From NCBI GenBank assembly GCA_973895155.1, contig OZ316897.1, positions 11,346,001-11,410,000 on the forward strand: DNA of 64,000 bases. The letters are read 5' to 3'. The stretch comes from Marsupella aquatica. Its lineage: Eukaryota; Marchantiophyta. The notes under the pieces were generated by a model. The model saw only the letters and a list, made by a program, of their open reading frames with translations, searched no databases and was not told the DNA's origin. Below, one piece after another: positions 14,026-25,861 of this stretch; position 1 is the stretch's first letter; each line of letters opens with the position of its first letter. Position numbers and translations under genes: made by a program.

Positions 14026-14524
14026 GGAAAGATTGAGGCAGAGCATAGCACCAAATCAAATAACCACAAAGGCCAAGGGGCCCATGGACAACAAAAAAAC
14101 TAAAGCCCTATTGAACATCAAATTGAAAAGCCTTGTAGAGCTCCGGAATAAACCACATAGGAGAGCCCAAGGGCTGTGTGCTGAAGGGCTTTTATTTTGG
14201 ACATCTCCTGATAGAGAGAGCCCTAACTACTTTGGGTTCATCTCTCAAATCTGTCAAATTTTGTATTCCAAGCAAAGAGTGAATACTTTGCAGAGTTTCC
14301 GGCATTTTGATGAGGGAAGACCTTCACATCTCCTCTTGCCATGTGTTATGCTAAGTGCTTCAAAAATAGAAACTTTTGGTCAGGGATTAAAATCTTAGCT
14401 ACTACCCAAAATACCTTGGTCAGTGTAGAAATTCCAAAATGTGTGGCCAAATCTTGGCCGTTGGATTTACAGCGTGACTGTTCTGTGTTGTGCGATGCTC
14501 CAAAAGGTGGTGGCGCATAAGGTT

Positions 14525-15260
14525 GTAGGCATTTACTCTTAGTCTAGAGTTACAAGTGTAACCATAGTTAGGGTTAACCGTAGTTGTAGACTAGGTTAGG
14601 TTAACTAGGCTGCATATTATATCCCAAACAATGCTTGCTTGGATAGGAGGAACTCAGCTTCATTGTTACCAAGCCAATTGAGAGATAGTGCGATATTGTA
14701 TTGCGGGGACTCAATATGGCTGACGGGCCTGGAGTGCAGTGGAGCTCTCGTGTGTTCCCTGTTGAGCATTGACGACATTCGCAACGGCAAGCCCATGAAC
14801 CATCCAACGTACAAGAGTCGACACAGAGAGATACGTGGTTCACCTCCACATGAGGCTACGTCCACGGGAACACACAAGAGCTTTACTGCACTCTAGGCCG
14901 ACCGGCCATACCAATGTTGAGCATAGACGACACTCGTAACGGTAAGCACATGACACATCCAACGCGCAAGTAGTCGACACAAGAGATACGTGGTTCACCT
15001 CCTCGAGGCTACGTCCACGGGAACACACAAGAGAGCTTTACTGAACTCTAAGCCCGTCGGCCATACCAAGTCTCCACAGTGTAAGCTCTCCTCATCTCTC
15101 AAGTGGCTCTATAACAATGAGCCTAAGTTCCACTTATCCAAGCAAACACCGCTTGGCATATAGTGTGCATCCTAGTTAACCTAACCACGTCTCCGACTAC
15201 GGTTAGTCTAACTACGGTTACATGCCGTAACCCTAGACCTTGAGTAAATACCTAACAACC
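14525..15260. repeat. LTR-like dispersed repeat in inverted arrangement
   Basis: The left part (14525-14760) is the reverse complement of the right part (about 15000-15260). Both contain the stretch with CAATGAG...CTGAGTTCC / CTAAGTTCC, a CAAGCAAACACCGCTTGG-like segment and GGTTAGGTTAACTAGG / CCTAGTTAACCTAACC. Between them, a unit of about 155 bp (TTGAGCATTGACGACATTCG to CGACCGGCCATACC) is present twice in tandem, from 14760 and from 14917. A further copy is at 56975-57350 and an inverted piece at 15452-15545. No internal coding region is present, so this is more likely LTR fragments or a non-autonomous element than an intact retrotransposon. Confidence 0.75.
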
Positions 15261-15451
15261 AAGCATCCATAGCACAAGCTCTCCCTATCTCTCAACTAGC
15301 TCCGTAACAATGAGCCTAAGTTCCACCAGGGTCTGGCATCAGCCCTGGCTATATGCACAATAGCACTACCGCTAACATTAGCTAAGTCCTAACCCGAGTT
15401 AGACTAACTGTGGTTAGCTCATGAGTCACAAGACTAGAGCAATATCTAACA

Positions 15452-15545
15452 TTCCCGTGGACGTAGCCTCAAGCTAAGGTGAACCACATATCCCTCTGTG
15501 TCAACTACTTGTGCGTTGGATGATTCATGGGCTTGTCGTTGTGAA
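15452..15545 (-). repeat. Inverted fragment of the 14.8-15.0 kb repeat
   Basis: CCGTGGACGTAGCCTCAAG, then GGTGAACCACATATC, then GCGTTGGATGATTCATGGGC is the reverse complement of the unit at 14790-14870, diverged by about 15% by eye. Confidence 0.7.
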
Positions 15546-17561
15546 TGTTGTGTTTGCTCATCAAAGGTGGGGTGGATGGCAAGAAGGTTGGGAATGGTGC
15601 ACGGGCGGGGTGGGAACATGGGCCTCTGCAAGCATGTATGGCATTCCATCTACTAACAGGCGCTCAAGGCAGGGGTGGTGGATTCCCCTCCTTGTTGGGA
15701 TGAGTAGGAAGGAATTGGGGAGGAGGTTTTTTGTTGGTTGGTCATACGCATGACCAAATAGATCAAATATTTAGCAAGTTCTCATCTAGATTAAACAAGC
15801 ATAAAGCATTCCGCTTAGATACTCTTGTGTATATTATACAACGAGCATATTCCCCTCCTTGTTGGGATGAGGGGGAAGGAATTGGGGAGGAGGGAAGGGG
15901 GTGAGGCATAAAAGGAAAAAAGGGGAGAAGGAATAAAAGAAAAAATGGAAAAAAAATCAAAGAGGGCGTCAAACATTTTCTGCCTGTCATTGCAATGATA
16001 GCATATTGTGTAAAGCATGAGAATATAAGGCCACAACAACAATTCCATAACCACAACAAAATGGCAACAATGGCAACACCAACCCGCGGGCTTTCTTTAC
16101 GGTAGTCGAAGATTGGCTACCATAACTTTTATGAGAGTTCCCGTAATACTTGAGTTACACAAGGGCCATATCATGTTAAGGCTGGGCTTTGAGACTCCCC
16201 ACTCCAACCATGTCATTGAAACAACAACACTTGCGCAAGGACGTCTCACCTGCAAGTAGTAAGGGATTGTAACAATACCACTTCCATAACCATAACAAGT
16301 GAGAAATGAGATGAGGACAAGCCACAATGATAAGTGAGCAAGGCACTTCCATTGCACTAGTACTTGTGAGTAAACTGTAAAGCGACAATTTAGACTCGAC
16401 TATGCAGTAAAGCGACACCAGGAGATAGCCTGCTACAGCAAGTGCAACCAGCTCCCGATCTCACAATCACCAATTCCAGGTACGAATTGCTCATCAGGAA
16501 CCCGCAGGCGAATCGCATCAGTGAGTGAGTCTGTTCATGTTTGTTTGGTCTGTGGTCATTCAGTTCCATTTGCTCGTGTTCCCGCTCGTGTTCCCAACCC
16601 CAACAAAGTGGCTTGAGACAAATCGCAGATATCATCTTTGTTTCCAGAAACAAATGTCTATGCTTGTTTCGTTTCTGGCCATTTAGTTCCATTTGCTGTC
16701 TTTCCCAACAAACTGCCTTGGCACGTTTATTTTCGGAAAATAATGTTTGTGCTTGTTTACATGGACCCACTGATGAGAATGGATCTTGGCAATTAAGAAA
16801 TCAATCATTTGAATTTACCTGGGAAGGCATCTAAATTTTCAAATTCTATTTTCAAGTCGAGGAACAATCGTAAATGAGGAACAAATGTAGAGAGCACACG
16901 GGAGAGGAACGATTGAGATCTCTAGAAATCGAGTTCTGGGAATTTCAGGAGATTACTAAAGCGAGCACTCGAACACCGACTTTCTATACCTGCAGAGCTG
17001 ACATTTCATCTAACCATTACATCGAGCACTTCTGCAAAATTTCCCTGAGTGAGCAGACTACAAACAGCTTCAGGGTGCATTTCGTACAGGATCCAATTGA
17101 ATTGGGACCGATGTCATGACGCCCTCTTAACCACTTGCAATTGTATCGGTGCAGAATTGAAATTTGCTTCGAAGGAGCGTTCCAGTTGTTGCGGATATAT
17201 AGATCCTGCGAGGCTCCTGCCTGTGCTCAAGAAATACAGGGAGGAAGGCAAGTATTTCAAACCGGTGTGAAAATTCCTTGAAAACTTTACAGGCCCTATC
17301 TCTTGTTACGGGTGGGAGCTGTTCTCCCAGTTTCTCATTTAGCCTATTCTTAGGTGGGTATTGGTAGGTTCGCAGGTCCGTTTTACTGTTATGGACGGCC
17401 ATTTTATCCGGCTCTCAATTGCTTCTGCTGAAATACAGTTTTGGGGGCTACTGCCGAATTCCTACCGAAAATTCTGGCTCGTGGAAGAGGTAAATAAATG
17501 AAACAAAGAACGTTTGTGTAAACCCGCATCCCTAATCTCGAAGCCCCATTTTGATCCCACA
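15546..17561. other. Intergenic region with a local duplication, no supported gene
   Basis: TTCCCCTCCTTGTTGGGATGAG(G/T) followed by a GGAAGGAATTGGGGAGGAG-like stretch occurs twice (near 15690 and 15850). A direct repeat of about 130 bp around 16545-16760 is marked by CATT(C/T)AGTTCCATTTGCT and CCCAACAAA. ORFs are short and lack domains. The right end is the 5' flank of the gene starting at 17562. Confidence 0.5.
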
Positions 17562-18857
17562 ATGTCAGCAAGGCGTTTTTCAGAGCTAGTGATGGGTTGG
17601 GGATGCAAGCTTGAGAGAAGGTCTCAAATACAGAGACATATGGCCGTCAATTCTACTCTGACGGGATTAAAACCACAGACGGTCAAGGCACTTTTGCCGG
17701 GAGAGGTGGGGACGAGAAGCCAGCCCAAGCCTTACGTTCGGACCTCGCATTTTAGCTCCAGCACAACCCTACACTGTGCAGTGGTTGATGATTCACAAGT
17801 TGCTACCAACAGACTACCAGTACAGGTTGGAGCTTCTCTTAAAATAGACGTATCCGGGACGGCAGCTGGGGTTAATGTTACTGTTGGAGAGAATCTGGAA
17901 GAGGTGTTGATTCAGCCTAAGTGGGTGAGAAACCGGGAGTGTGGTCAATGTTGGAAGCTGCTTCAAATCACGTCTTCAGACAACAAAGTGGATGTGCAAC
18001 AGGCCGATTTTCAGTCTCAGGGGGTGCAGCTGCCGCAAGCACTGGTCGAGATGAATGTTCAGATGCCTGCAAGATGGTGCAGTCTTATTGTAAAGGCTGG
18101 CATCGGTCCTGTGTACGTCCAGAATGTGAGAGAAGGTAATTTAAGACTGACGTCAGGTGGAGGAAATGTAAAGTTGGGCGACATGAAAGGAAGTGAAGCC
18201 TGCATTGACTCTGGTGGGGGAGATGTGGAAGCAAATGTGGTACAGGCAAAATCTTCTTTCCAAACAGGTGGTGGAAAGCTATTGGTGAAAAGACTTCAAG
18301 GCACGAGTATTGCATTGGACAGTGGTGGAGGAAGTGTTGTCCTTGGATCACTTTATGGGGATGAAGTAATTGTGGAATCTAAAGGTGGGTCTGTGGAGGC
18401 TAAGGAAATTCAAGCACAAAAGAGTGCTTTGGTTTCCAGCAGTGGTGGTAATGTAGTCATTGATGGGATTGACGGCAAGGTAGTTATTGAATCTCTTGGA
18501 GGCAATGTGGAGCTCCAGCTGAATGAGCACGCAGAAGAGGTTACCATTGATGCAGGAAAGAATGGACGCGTAGTGCTCTCTCTCTCGGCCAGGCTTTCAG
18601 CTCAGTTGAAATACGAGGGAACTGAAGGTGTTGTGCAAGAAGGGTGTATTTTAACCTCTGGGCCCGACTTTGGTTCCTTTGAGTTCACCGGCGGGGAAGT
18701 GGCGCCCAATAGGCAGGGGACAACCTCAGGTTGGAGAGGGTCTGAAAACTACTTGCCTGGTGGAGTAACAGCTTGCAAGATTCTTGTATCGTCTGCATGT
18801 CAAGTTCTTGTGAAGCAAAGAAGTTGGTTTGAGCTGGTCACCAGAAAGGTCTCATGA
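17562..18857 (+). CDS. DUF4097 / FAM185A-like beta-repeat protein
   Basis: Intronless ORF of 431 codons from the first ATG at 17562. The first roughly 90 residues are Arg/Ser-rich and low in acidic residues, as in an organellar targeting peptide (inference). From about residue 175 to 345 there are regularly spaced beta-strand repeats with Gly-rich turns: SGGGNVKLGDMKG, SGGGDVEANV, TGGGKLLVKRLQG, SGGGSVVLGSLYG, SKGGSVEAKEI, SSGGNVVIDGIDG, SLGGNVELQL. This right-handed beta-solenoid pattern is typical of DUF4097 and the eukaryotic FAM185A-like family, whose biochemical role is not established. The C-terminus ends in a hydrophobic/basic segment. No frame disruptions are seen. An upstream in-frame TTG extension to 17514 is unlikely to be used. 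Confidence 0.8.
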   Translation: MSARRFSELVMGWGCKLERRSQIQRHMAVNSTLTGLKPQTVKALLPGEVGTRSQPKPYVRTSHFSSSTTLHCAVVDDSQVATNRLPVQVGASLKIDVSGTAAGVNVTVGENLEEVLIQPKWVRNRECGQCWKLLQITSSDNKVDVQQADFQSQGVQLPQALVEMNVQMPARWCSLIVKAGIGPVYVQNVREGNLRLTSGGGNVKLGDMKGSEACIDSGGGDVEANVVQAKSSFQTGGGKLLVKRLQGTSIALDSGGGSVVLGSLYGDEVIVESKGGSVEAKEIQAQKSALVSSSGGNVVIDGIDGKVVIESLGGNVELQLNEHAEEVTIDAGKNGRVVLSLSARLSAQLKYEGTEGVVQEGCILTSGPDFGSFEFTGGEVAPNRQGTTSGWRGSENYLPGGVTACKILVSSACQVLVKQRSWFELVTRKVS

Positions 18858-21051
18858 CCATCGTCTTCTAGACTGAGATTTCTTCGAAGGAGAAGTTACA
18901 AGAAAGGGAAGAGGAATGAGTCTCATCTTGTACACAGGTTGGAAATATAGAAACCTCCAAGTTTCCTCTACTGGGTCTCCCAGTTCTTCTTAGTCAACGG
19001 AAATTCTTAGTAGTAGGAAGTCGTTTAATGGAGTTCGCTGGTTCAGATCAGACTTGTTGACTCGTTTGAATCTATGTCAGCCGATATTCATCATGTGCAG
19101 ATCTTGATGACACCATTTCAAGGACAGAATAAGATTCCGAGGTATGAGGATCTGCTAGGACAGAATGGAAGATCAAGGATGTGGAAAACAACTTTCTCTG
19201 GTCTAGTGACGCCCACTGCAGCACCCACCCGCGGGGGCAAGGGGGATGCGGGGCGCGTGCTCCTTTTAATCCGAACTTGAACTTCAATAAAGACATAGTT
19301 TAAGCGACCGAGTGCACACCAGAGAGAGAGAGAGAAGACCAGTACCATCTCGGGGACATCCTCTAGGTGAAAGTCGCCATACACATCTTCAAGAGGTAAT
19401 AGAGTTCTCCTCACGGGGGGGGTTTGGCAATGCAAGTCCCCAATCCACTCACAGCTATTATTGTTTCAGTGGCCTCGAGCTCATGAATACCGACCACATA
19501 GTTGAAACAACAGAGTTCTCTTCAATGTTGGAGACGCCAATTCCAAGAAGCAAACGCACCAGCTGTTACGATCCATACAGTTTCCTCCACTATTGTTAAC
19601 TGAATGTAAACCTTCAAATATCTGCAATTCGCCAGTTCTGTATCTTAATCAGCTCGATGTAGGAAGGTAACTACTTGTATCATCAGAACACAAGTGGAGA
19701 AGCCCGAACTTATACTCGTGCCATACAACAAGGGGCATGAGATGTTTTATGAATCTGGAAATAGCTGGTCCCCAAAAGAATTCGGGTATCCATTGGATGT
19801 GTCACTGTAATTTGCTAGTTCCTTATTTTGCTGCTCAATGCTGACATTTAGTGCTCATGGACATTTGGGATTTGATGCAACGATAGTAGTTTACAAAAAT
19901 TACCATGTTTTCGCAACATGTGGAAATTCACAGTTGGATCTGGTTAGTCGGCATGTCCCTGCTCGCATTCACAGGGCGCGTGATACTTGATCTTGGTTTT
20001 GAATTTCATCTCTCGGGGCTGACATCTAGCTGATTCGGGAGCTTTACCGTAAACTTCCCTCAATCTTTACACCCGACGGACAGGCGCCAGCCAACTAGAT
20101 CTGCTGCGCATAGAATTTTTACACATAGTAGGTGTGAGGTCAATATCCCCTCCATAGCACACCAGTGGAGATGGGATGACGCTATCAAGCCTCCGACTTC
20201 GTTCGAGTATAAATGTCCTGATGTAAGAGTCCTTGCTTAGTGTGAGCACATTTTGATACTGGAGAATTATACTTCTTGGAGCATCTCTCCTGTATCACTA
20301 AATAATTAAACTTCTTGCAGCCGGATATCGCAATTCTTCTGCGCACTTTCACATGTAGAAGAGCCACAGCCAGGGCGTTTGGTCACCGTCCGTGAGAATC
20401 CAACAAACAACCTAGGTATCGGAGCTCTGATAGAGAGGTAAAGGAAAAGCGCTTTCAATAATGGATGGCTAGACAAGTGGTTTGCCAGCATTAGCCTTGA
20501 GTAAGGCCCTTTGTTGTTACTCTTTTAATATTTTAGGCCTACCTGTTCGTCAAAGTTTGCGAGTTTTTTCATTTGCAACCTGGCCCAGAGACAACCTGTC
20601 AGTTCATAAAACCTCTGTTAAATGGGAGCCACACAACAGAGGTGGATTATACAGATAATTATAGCCAAACTAATCGCATAAGCAATAACATTTAGAATGA
20701 ACACAGAACACCTCCTATTGCAGTCAAAGTCACTTCTTACCAACTGGCAAAACAGGACAGGTTGCAGTGAAGGCGGCCTTGAGGTGGAGCTTTTGGTGCT
20801 GAAAAAATCGCTTCTCTGTCTGCACCATATCGTGAGGATTAACACATTCATGATCAAGAGCATTTGTAAGTCTAATGTCATCTAAGGTGCGCTAGATGTT
20901 GCGCACTTTACCGAATACTACCTACAAACAACCCACAAACACTCGCGTGAATTCGGTAGGTCACAAAACTTGCACGGAACACAACAGCCACTAGAAGGAG
21001 GTAGGTTCTTACATATGTCAAGAGTCATGAGCTATCATCCTATTCGTCTCG
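18858..21051. other. Intergenic region, nothing recognised
   Basis: Includes the 3' flank of the DUF4097-like gene and the 3' flank of the leftward NYN gene. Short ORFs only; an AGAGAGAGAGAGA run near 19320 is simple sequence. A small hairpin (GGTGCGC, then GCGCAC) lies near 20886-20908. Confidence 0.45.
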
Positions 21052-23451
21052 TCAGCCAGGATCAGCCTTCAATTGCTGTTTTAAGTTCTGAAGAGCTCCA
21101 AGCACGTCTGGGTCCAGGTTGTGTTCCAGCAATTTCCCTTTCACCGAGTACATACTGCCCATCCATAACAAAATTTCCAGTTCAGCTCCATAAAAAGTTT
21201 AGAAGTTAATTAACTTCGTACTTATATAGCAACGACTAAGTTCTGAGCTTGCCTACAGGGGAGTAACACAAGTGAAGGGATCATAAGTAGCGTGGCATAC
21301 TTCTCATCATGAAGAATCTCCTGCAGTTCTTTTTTTGCTTCCTTGATCTACACCAATCAACAACGAGTTCTAGTGCTCAGGAGAGAAAAGAAAGTTCCCA
21401 CGACTGTAGATACTAGGCTCACGATCAAAAGCAGACAATAATCGTCCAAAATCAAAACCCGAAAGTCAGACGAGACTGTCTCTTGAACAGAATTTATGGG
21501 ACATTGACAGCATTTGGCCTTATTTGGAACACGTCAAAACAGGACTGAACAACTAGGACAGCTCAAGAATTAGATTCTTAGAAAGGAGAATTGCACTGGA
21601 GTATTATGAATTTCAATCCTCTGAAGTCGACAATTCTTAAAACGCAACAGTAAATGTACCTCAGAAATAAGTACTTTGCAGTTCCAAATGTTAGCACCCT
21701 GAGAAGCACACAGATGGCATTTAAGTCGAAAATGAGAACAGCAGCGTGCTCAGTGACAACGCAAAATAAGCAATGGAAATTTGCGTCCACGTTAAATGCT
21801 CCAAGCTCAGGTCTGAAGACAGATTGATCGAACAACAGCCAAGACTAAAAACTTAGCAAAGGTTAACCAACATGTATGCTACTCATTCAACCCGATGCTT
21901 TTGAGGGAGTTGGCATTATACCGCTCCATATGCTGCATGCTGGTGAAAGGTGTCGGACGAAACCACCCACACTTTGGGACAGCCATCTACTCTCAGCAAT
22001 GATACCTGCACGGGGTATAGGCATTGCGCTCGTTAAAACATCACAAATAACTCTCAACGTGTGGCCCTGGGTGTCGCCAACAAAATTGCTTAGGACCAAA
22101 TCGCCTCAACTCATGCTACTACGAGAAAGAAACCACGTTAATGTGGCACTCATTGGAAGCACTTGCCTCCCTTTCGATCCATGAATCAGCACATGTGGTG
22201 ACAGTATACACCACGTCCACACTGCAATGACACTCACCACATTTCACACAGTTCAATTCCATTCTGTGATTGCGACGGCTTCAACCACACAATTTCTAAA
22301 GAGTAATTGTCAAAGCTTACGCTTTCCATTTGAAAGTCCTTTCGTAGATCCACCCATTTTTGTGATACCTGACCTGTATTAGGTTGTTCGTCCGGTTCTA
22401 AATTTATCTCAAAGAAGCCACTCTTACTATGCACGTGACTTGTACAACTTTTAAAACGGCTCCTTCACACAACATGCATGAGGTATCCAGAAGTACGGAC
22501 TTTTGCGTTGTCTCCATACGATTAGTCAATCCGGACAGCATGGCATCGAACACGATAACGATTTTCACACCTGCCATAAGCAAGAATATGCACCCAGTGA
22601 GAGGTGTAGGTCAAAGCAAGCTCAAGCCACAAGACGAGATAATTCCCTCTTCAAAATCCGTCTCTAAAGGCACATAGTCAAGATGCCTTCATTCTACACA
22701 TGTCAAGAGTACACAAGATACCTCTTATAGCACTGAAATGGATCATCTCATCAATCAGCTTTTGGCGTGCTGTGTCCAAATCACCCTTTGAAAAATGCTT
22801 CTTCAGCTTGGGCCAGTAGCCACATAGATTGTACCCATCAACCAGCAGGACAGGTGTTGCTATTTCAAACCCCTCATTCGTACTACACACAGAAGACCAC
22901 AAGAGAGCAGATAAGGATTCCCACAATAGGAAGGAGTCACGGAATGCGTTTGGCCACATCAAGTTTACAACCAAAAATATTCTCTTCTGCAAACGAACAT
23001 ATAAGAGAGATCGCCTGTTGCTTCCACATCCCATTTGAACTTGAGTCCCTAAGAATGGAGCAAACCGTTTTTGCTGTAATTGACATCCAATGCAGCTGAC
23101 AGAACTCAACAGTCTCAGATTCGCACTTCTACTCAATGATGCACACCTATATGGCACAGAATCTCCTCGAAGTCACTACGCTTGACTAACTGAAACTGAG
23201 CTAACGGCCAACACACCCCAGTATGAAGAAAGGAGAATTTGGAACAGGGCAACTTGAAAATTGAAGGCAGGCAGTCAATCCGTATGCGTGCTTGTCCGTA
23301 AGCTCTGAGAGAAGGACAGGTTGCCTTACTGGTAGAGTTTCAAGGTAGGATCCTCGTAACTTTTAAGGCCATCTGGTATCTTCTCAACCTTTTTCTTCCG
23401 GTAGCTTGTTGCTGGCCTTGCAGAGGTTGAAGCAGCCTTGTGATTCATTTC
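21052..23451 (-). CDS. YacP-like NYN-domain (PIN-fold RNase-like) protein, 5' exons unresolved
   Basis: Exons I can place on the minus strand: 23330-23451, 22722-22882, one starting at 22570, 22167-22221, 22097-22115, 21922-21986, 21660-21698, 21301-21347 and 21052-21154 (stop TGA at 21052-21054). The protein shows PVLLVDGYNLCGYW, KIVIVFDAMLSG, TCADSWIERE, CPKVWVVSSD, HAAYGAGANIWNCKVLISE and C-terminal VKGKLLEHNLD. These are the conserved acidic and NYN motifs of the YacP/Rae1-like family. Bacterial Rae1 is a ribosome-associated endoribonuclease; the plant forms are uncharacterised and often predicted organellar. Phases match for almost all joins. The 3' end of the exon starting at 22570 is not resolved, and 5' exons upstream of 23451 (a candidate ATG lies near 24635) are uncertain. 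Two oddities are a GC-AG intron after 22167 and a 19-nt exon. Confidence 0.8.
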
Positions 23452-25150
23452 CTGAGTGAAACAATAGAAGCCCAGCGCTTAATTTCTTGGGTGAAGCAAG
23501 TGACAGTCGATATGTGCAGCATGGCAATGCGAGGCTAGGCTGTCTGTGATATCTGTGATATACGTTCATTCTGAACGATGATATATGGAGGCCCACCTTT
23601 AACAGCTTCAAATACATCAGGTTTTGCTTGACGTTGGAAGTGATTCTTCGGGGTGTGGGTTCTGGTTTCTGTCGTACCATGGGAAAACGAAAAGTTAACA
23701 TCTAGCAAAGAAATTTGTTTGCTTTCCATGTTGTCCCACTTCACCATTAGCTTTTCTAAAACGTTTTCAAATGGTTCCCTATTCATGTATCAAAAGGCGT
23801 TCATTTCGTAGATAGTCGTAATGTGTATCAAACGGGAACAATTCATGGACAAGATAGGTATGCGAATTCAGGCCACCACGATATTCCTCACATTGTTACG
23901 AGCAAAGGGAGTAGCCCAGACTTATGCAAATTTGCTAATAAGGGACACAGGATAAGTCTACCTGATTTTGCTGGCTTGAAGAAAGCACACTGAGGCGCGG
24001 AGCATATGAGGGCACAATATAGTGGAGTGAAGGGACGACACTCCGCCCGGCCAGGACCATGATCCACCTTCCCAAGAATAGGCTAGATGAGAAATTGGGA
24101 GCACAGCTCTCACCGGCAAGACGACATGGGATCTGTTAACTTCCAAGAAATTCCCACAACGGTTTGACGTACTTCCCTTCCTGTCGGTGTTCCTCAATTA
24201 GAGGCTGGAGGCTTGGAGGATCTTTATATATCCGCCACAATCGAAAAGCTCTTTTCGGCGTACTTTTTCAGTTCTGCACCAGAATGCATAATGATTAATT
24301 AGCAAATTGAATTGGTGTGTCTTCAACTTATAATCCTTATCACTTATCCTTTAGTCATTCCAAACGAGAAATGACAACAGAAGAACGTTAGAACTATCCA
24401 AGATTCAAGACTGGGGAATTGCGCAGTGATTGCTTCTAGATCCTTTCTTACTGGACATCCTTTGGTAGACGATTTGGCCTGCCTGAAAATTGTGGTGGGA
24501 ACATTTGAGACCAAAGGCGGAGAGGAGACATGAAGTCCATTCGGGCCTTTGCCAACATTTGTAATGAAGGTACCGAGATTGAGGATTCAGAGAAAGGGAG
24601 CCATGCAGCCACTGAGGCCTGCAAAAGGAGCACATATGGCACTCATTTCTCAGGACATAGTTTAGTTTCGGTGCATACCTTGTCAGGGTGCTTCAAGGTA
24701 GAGATGTCAATGGATAACAGTACGGTGGCTCCACATCGCCCGAAATGCACGCCCTCTCCCGTCTTATTCTGGCCTTCTGCCGATCCTTGCAAAGCATATG
24801 TGCTCCTTGTTGTGACGCCATCTCATCAAGGCCAAGATTTGCAAGCAATCTCACAGCTAGCTGGGCAAACCTCGAATTCTCACTGGAAATGTCGGTATCT
24901 CATATTCTCCGTGATACGAAATGCTTACAATCGTCGTGGATCAAAGGATTGTGGGTCTTCAAAGAATTGTGGGTCTTCCAAGGATTTACTGTACTATGAC
25001 GTTCAGGGCCAGAAGAGCTGGATTTTCGGGACAGGGAGTAGTAGGACATGGTTCTCCTCACTCAAAGGTTCTTAATTTTCGTGGATCAGCGCCTTCTGAG
25101 GGACGGGTGGTCCACTGATGGCTCGCAACGTACCAGGCCCCTTCTCCTCG
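23452..25150. other. Probable 5' part of the NYN gene plus intergenic DNA
   Basis: The first exon(s) of the leftward NYN gene should lie here. Candidate pieces are a minus-strand segment near 24250-24280 (LKKYAEKSFSIVADI) and one at 24450-24635 that starts with ATG and ends at a good donor (CCA then GTAAGA). I could not join them in phase. GGATTGTGGGTCTTC / GAATTGTGGGTCTTC near 24950-24980 is a small tandem duplication. Confidence 0.35.
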
Positions 25151-25262
25151 TGTTGTCCCGACCCCTTCGTCTGTCTACCCCACCCTGCTCTATCGCCCCC
25201 TTCGTCTGTCTACCCCCGACCCCACCCTGCTCGCTCGCCCCCTTCGTCTGTCCCCCGCTCGC
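25151..25262. repeat. C-rich minisatellite
   Basis: CCCCTTCGTCTGTC occurs three times (near 25159, 25198 and 25240), separated by CACCCTGCTC-type segments. The pattern is an imperfect unit of about 40 bp and it directly abuts a MITE. Confidence 0.75.
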
Positions 25263-25263
25263 C

Positions 25264-25385
25264 CCCGTCCCGTAATAATTGCAGATCAAAATATGATAAA
25301 AAGTGTTCTAGATGATAAATCTTGTTAAATTTTTAGATTAGTGAGTGCACAATGCACATTTTGATGTGTGATTACTGGCAGGGCT
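25264..25385 (+). mobile_element. hAT-like MITE, second copy of the family at 58.9 kb
   Basis: The left end (CGTAATAATTGCAGATCAAA near 25271) and right end (CACATTTTGATGTGTGATTA near 25355, then CTGGCAGGG) match the two ends of the 133-bp element at 58900-59032. The ends are inverted repeats of each other. CTCGCCCC is found at both flanks (25258-25265 and 25386-25393), a possible 8-bp target duplication, but the C-rich minisatellite on the left makes this ambiguous. Confidence 0.6.
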
Positions 25386-25499
25386 CTCGCCCCCTTCATT
25401 GTGCTCGGTATCACTCGTGTATGGTTGTTTCATTGTATTTAATATATTTGTTCTAGCCTAATATGTTTGTACTATACCAATGTGTTTGTGTGACACAAA

Positions 25500-25860
25500 A
25501 GATGTTGAGATGAAAAAAGATATCAAGGTGAGGAAAAGATATTGATGAGAGTAAAAAATGCCAAGGTGAGGGAAAGAAGTTGAGGTGAGAAAAATGTAGC
25601 GAGGAGAGAAAAGAGGATGAGATGAGAAAAACATGTAAAGATAGGAAATTACGTCCAGGAGATAAACGATATCAAGAGGGAGGGAAAGATGTCTTGGTGA
25701 GATAAAGATGTCAAGGTGAGATCTTGAGGAGAGAAAAAAATGTTGAGGAGAGAAAAGCCTGGAGAAAAGATGTTGAGGGTGAGAAAAAATGTCGTGGTGT
25801 GATCAAAATAATGTTAGAAAAAGATGGCAAGATGAAAAAAGGATGTCATGCCAAGGAAAC
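25500..25860. repeat. Purine-rich degenerate satellite
   Basis: About 18 degenerate copies of a unit near 20 bp, consensus GAGAAAAGATGTCAAGGT, with almost no pyrimidines apart from T. The ORF at 25724-25945 is a by-product of this repeat. Confidence 0.75.
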
Positions 25861-25861
25861 T

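Noticed and set aside
18858-21051. RNA genes (tRNA or snoRNA) in intergenic DNA
   Set aside because: A few hairpins are present, but no tRNA box A/B pair or snoRNA box C/D arrangement could be supported by eye.
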